NCBI GenBank assembly: GCA_015494185.1
Contig: WGBT01000023.1
Location: 1-6,655, forward strand
Direction: 5' to 3'
Origin: Hyphomicrobiales bacterium
GTDB lineage: Bacteria; Pseudomonadota; Alphaproteobacteria; Rhizobiales; S144-35
Length of the DNA stretch: 6,655 nucleotides
The translations under genes and the position numbers were made by a program. Under the pieces are notes generated by a model. That model searched no databases. It was not told the DNA's origin and saw nothing but the letters and a program-made list of their open reading frames with translations. Of this stretch, positions 6,139 through 6,655 are shown one piece after another. Numbering within the stretch: position 1 is the stretch's first letter; every line of letters starts with the position of its first letter.

Positions 6139-6327
6139 ATGAGCAATGTCAAACAGCAGGTTCAGGCACTGCTCGACCGCCTGCCAGCCACATGCAGTTA
6201 TGAAGATGTGCAATATCATCTGTATGTGCTGGAAAAGATTGAAAATGGCGCGCAGCGCGCCCGGCGCGAAGGCAGCATTTCCCATCTGCAAGCCGAAAAG
6301 CGTTTGCAAAAATGGCGTATGAAATAA
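6139..6327 (+). CDS. Antitoxin of a ParE/RelE-type toxin-antitoxin module
   Basis: This is a 62-aa protein starting at an ATG with GGAGAAAGG upstream, 6 nt from the start. Residues 1-45 look helical. The segment LPATCSYEDVQYHLYVLEKIENG (15-37) and the later SISHLQAEKRL-KW are typical of a family of small antitoxins found directly before RelE/ParE toxins. Family knowledge: the antitoxin binds and neutralises the toxin through its C-terminal part, and the complex usually represses its own promoter. The gene overlaps the toxin gene by 16 bp, which supports tight coupling. No separate DNA-binding motif is obvious, so the assignment rests on these sequence features and on the partner gene. Confidence 0.85.
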   Translation: MSNVKQQVQALLDRLPATCSYEDVQYHLYVLEKIENGAQRARREGSISHLQAEKRLQKWRMK

Positions 6328-6611
6328 GATGGTCGCCTGAAGCGCTGGAAGATTTGGAAAATATTGCAGATTATATTGCGCGTGATTCAAAATATTATAC
6401 CGCTGTCATCGTGGAAAAGATGCTGGCGGCTGTCGAAAGTTTAGGTGAGATGCCTTTCAGGGGGCGGATGGTTCCTGAGGTGGGCAGCACGGATGTGCGT
6501 GAGCTGTTGGTTCATGCTTATCGTTTGATCTACAAAATAGACGATGACACTATCCTCGTGCTGGCCGTTATACACGCTCAACGGTTGCTGGAACGAAATG
6601 GAAGATTTTGA
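6312..6611 (+). CDS. ParE/RelE-family toxin
   Basis: This 99-aa protein has the family hallmarks: YEIRWSPEALEDLENIADYIARDS at the start (two helices after the first strand), a central PFRGRMVPEV, and the end strands VRELLVHAYRLIYKI and ILVLAVIHAQRLL. Length and order match complete ParE/RelE toxins. RelE members cleave ribosome-bound mRNA and ParE members inhibit DNA gyrase. The sequence looks closer to the ParE-like plasmid-stabilisation type, but the target cannot be decided by eye. It starts inside the antitoxin gene with a weak ribosome site, as expected for coupled expression that keeps toxin below antitoxin. The module could stabilise the neighbouring accessory genes. All conserved positions I would expect (YR, RE, H..R) are present, so it is probably active. 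Confidence 0.93.
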   Translation: MAYEIRWSPEALEDLENIADYIARDSKYYTAVIVEKMLAAVESLGEMPFRGRMVPEVGSTDVRELLVHAYRLIYKIDDDTILVLAVIHAQRLLERNGRF

Positions 6612-6631
6612 CAGAACCTAGGAGCCTGTCC

Positions 6632-6655
6632 ATGAAGTCGGAAGATCGCGAACGC
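6632..6655 (+). CDS. Possible start of another rightward gene (8 codons, 3' end off window)
   Basis: An ATG at 6632 is preceded by AGGAG with 7 nt spacing, the best ribosome site in this part of the window. It begins 20 bp after the toxin stop codon. The visible codons read MKSEDRER and the frame is open at the edge. Close spacing suggests co-transcription with the toxin-antitoxin pair. Too little is visible to name a product. Confidence 0.4.

Overview
This is a GC-rich window with a compact, overlapping gene layout, most like a chromosomal accessory region of an alphaproteobacterium. The taxonomic guess is inference from composition and domain style; there is no rRNA or housekeeping marker to anchor it. 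It holds one partial leftward gene, four rightward genes of unusual type, a rightward toxin-antitoxin pair, and the first codons of another rightward gene.

Layout. Positions 1-1252 on the minus strand encode an exported caspase-like (peptidase C14) protein with an intact His118/Cys169 dyad. Its C-terminus enters a WD40 repeat region that runs off the left edge. A 356-bp divergent intergenic region follows. It carries a purine-rich stretch and a perfect 20-bp tandem repeat just before the next start codon. Rightward then come an unrecognised 418-aa protein (1609-2865), an overlapping unrecognised ~152-aa protein (2855-3313), and a 315-bp gap. That gap is dominated by a ~125-bp near-palindromic element and by two imperfect copies of a ~40-bp sequence. 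Next are a 456-aa single-pass membrane protein (3629-4999) and an overlapping 344-aa secreted protein (4984-6018). The membrane protein joins a Lon/S16-like N-terminal domain to a DUF4384-like C-terminal domain. A ParE/RelE-family type II toxin-antitoxin module (6139-6611) and the start of another gene (6632-6655) close the window.

How the genes may work together (inference). The caspase-like protein is predicted to be exported. The 456-aa protein probably has its N-terminal protease-like domain in the cytoplasm and its DUF4384-like domain in the periplasm. The 344-aa protein is predicted to be periplasmic. DUF4384 domains are known to occur with caspase-like and other signalling or effector domains in bacteria. 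The arrangement is therefore compatible with a membrane-spanning sensor/protease module beside a periplasmic caspase-WD40 protein, possibly a stress, conflict or cell-death system. The four rightward genes are the part least explained by known families. The linkage to the caspase gene is so far only physical proximity in this one window.
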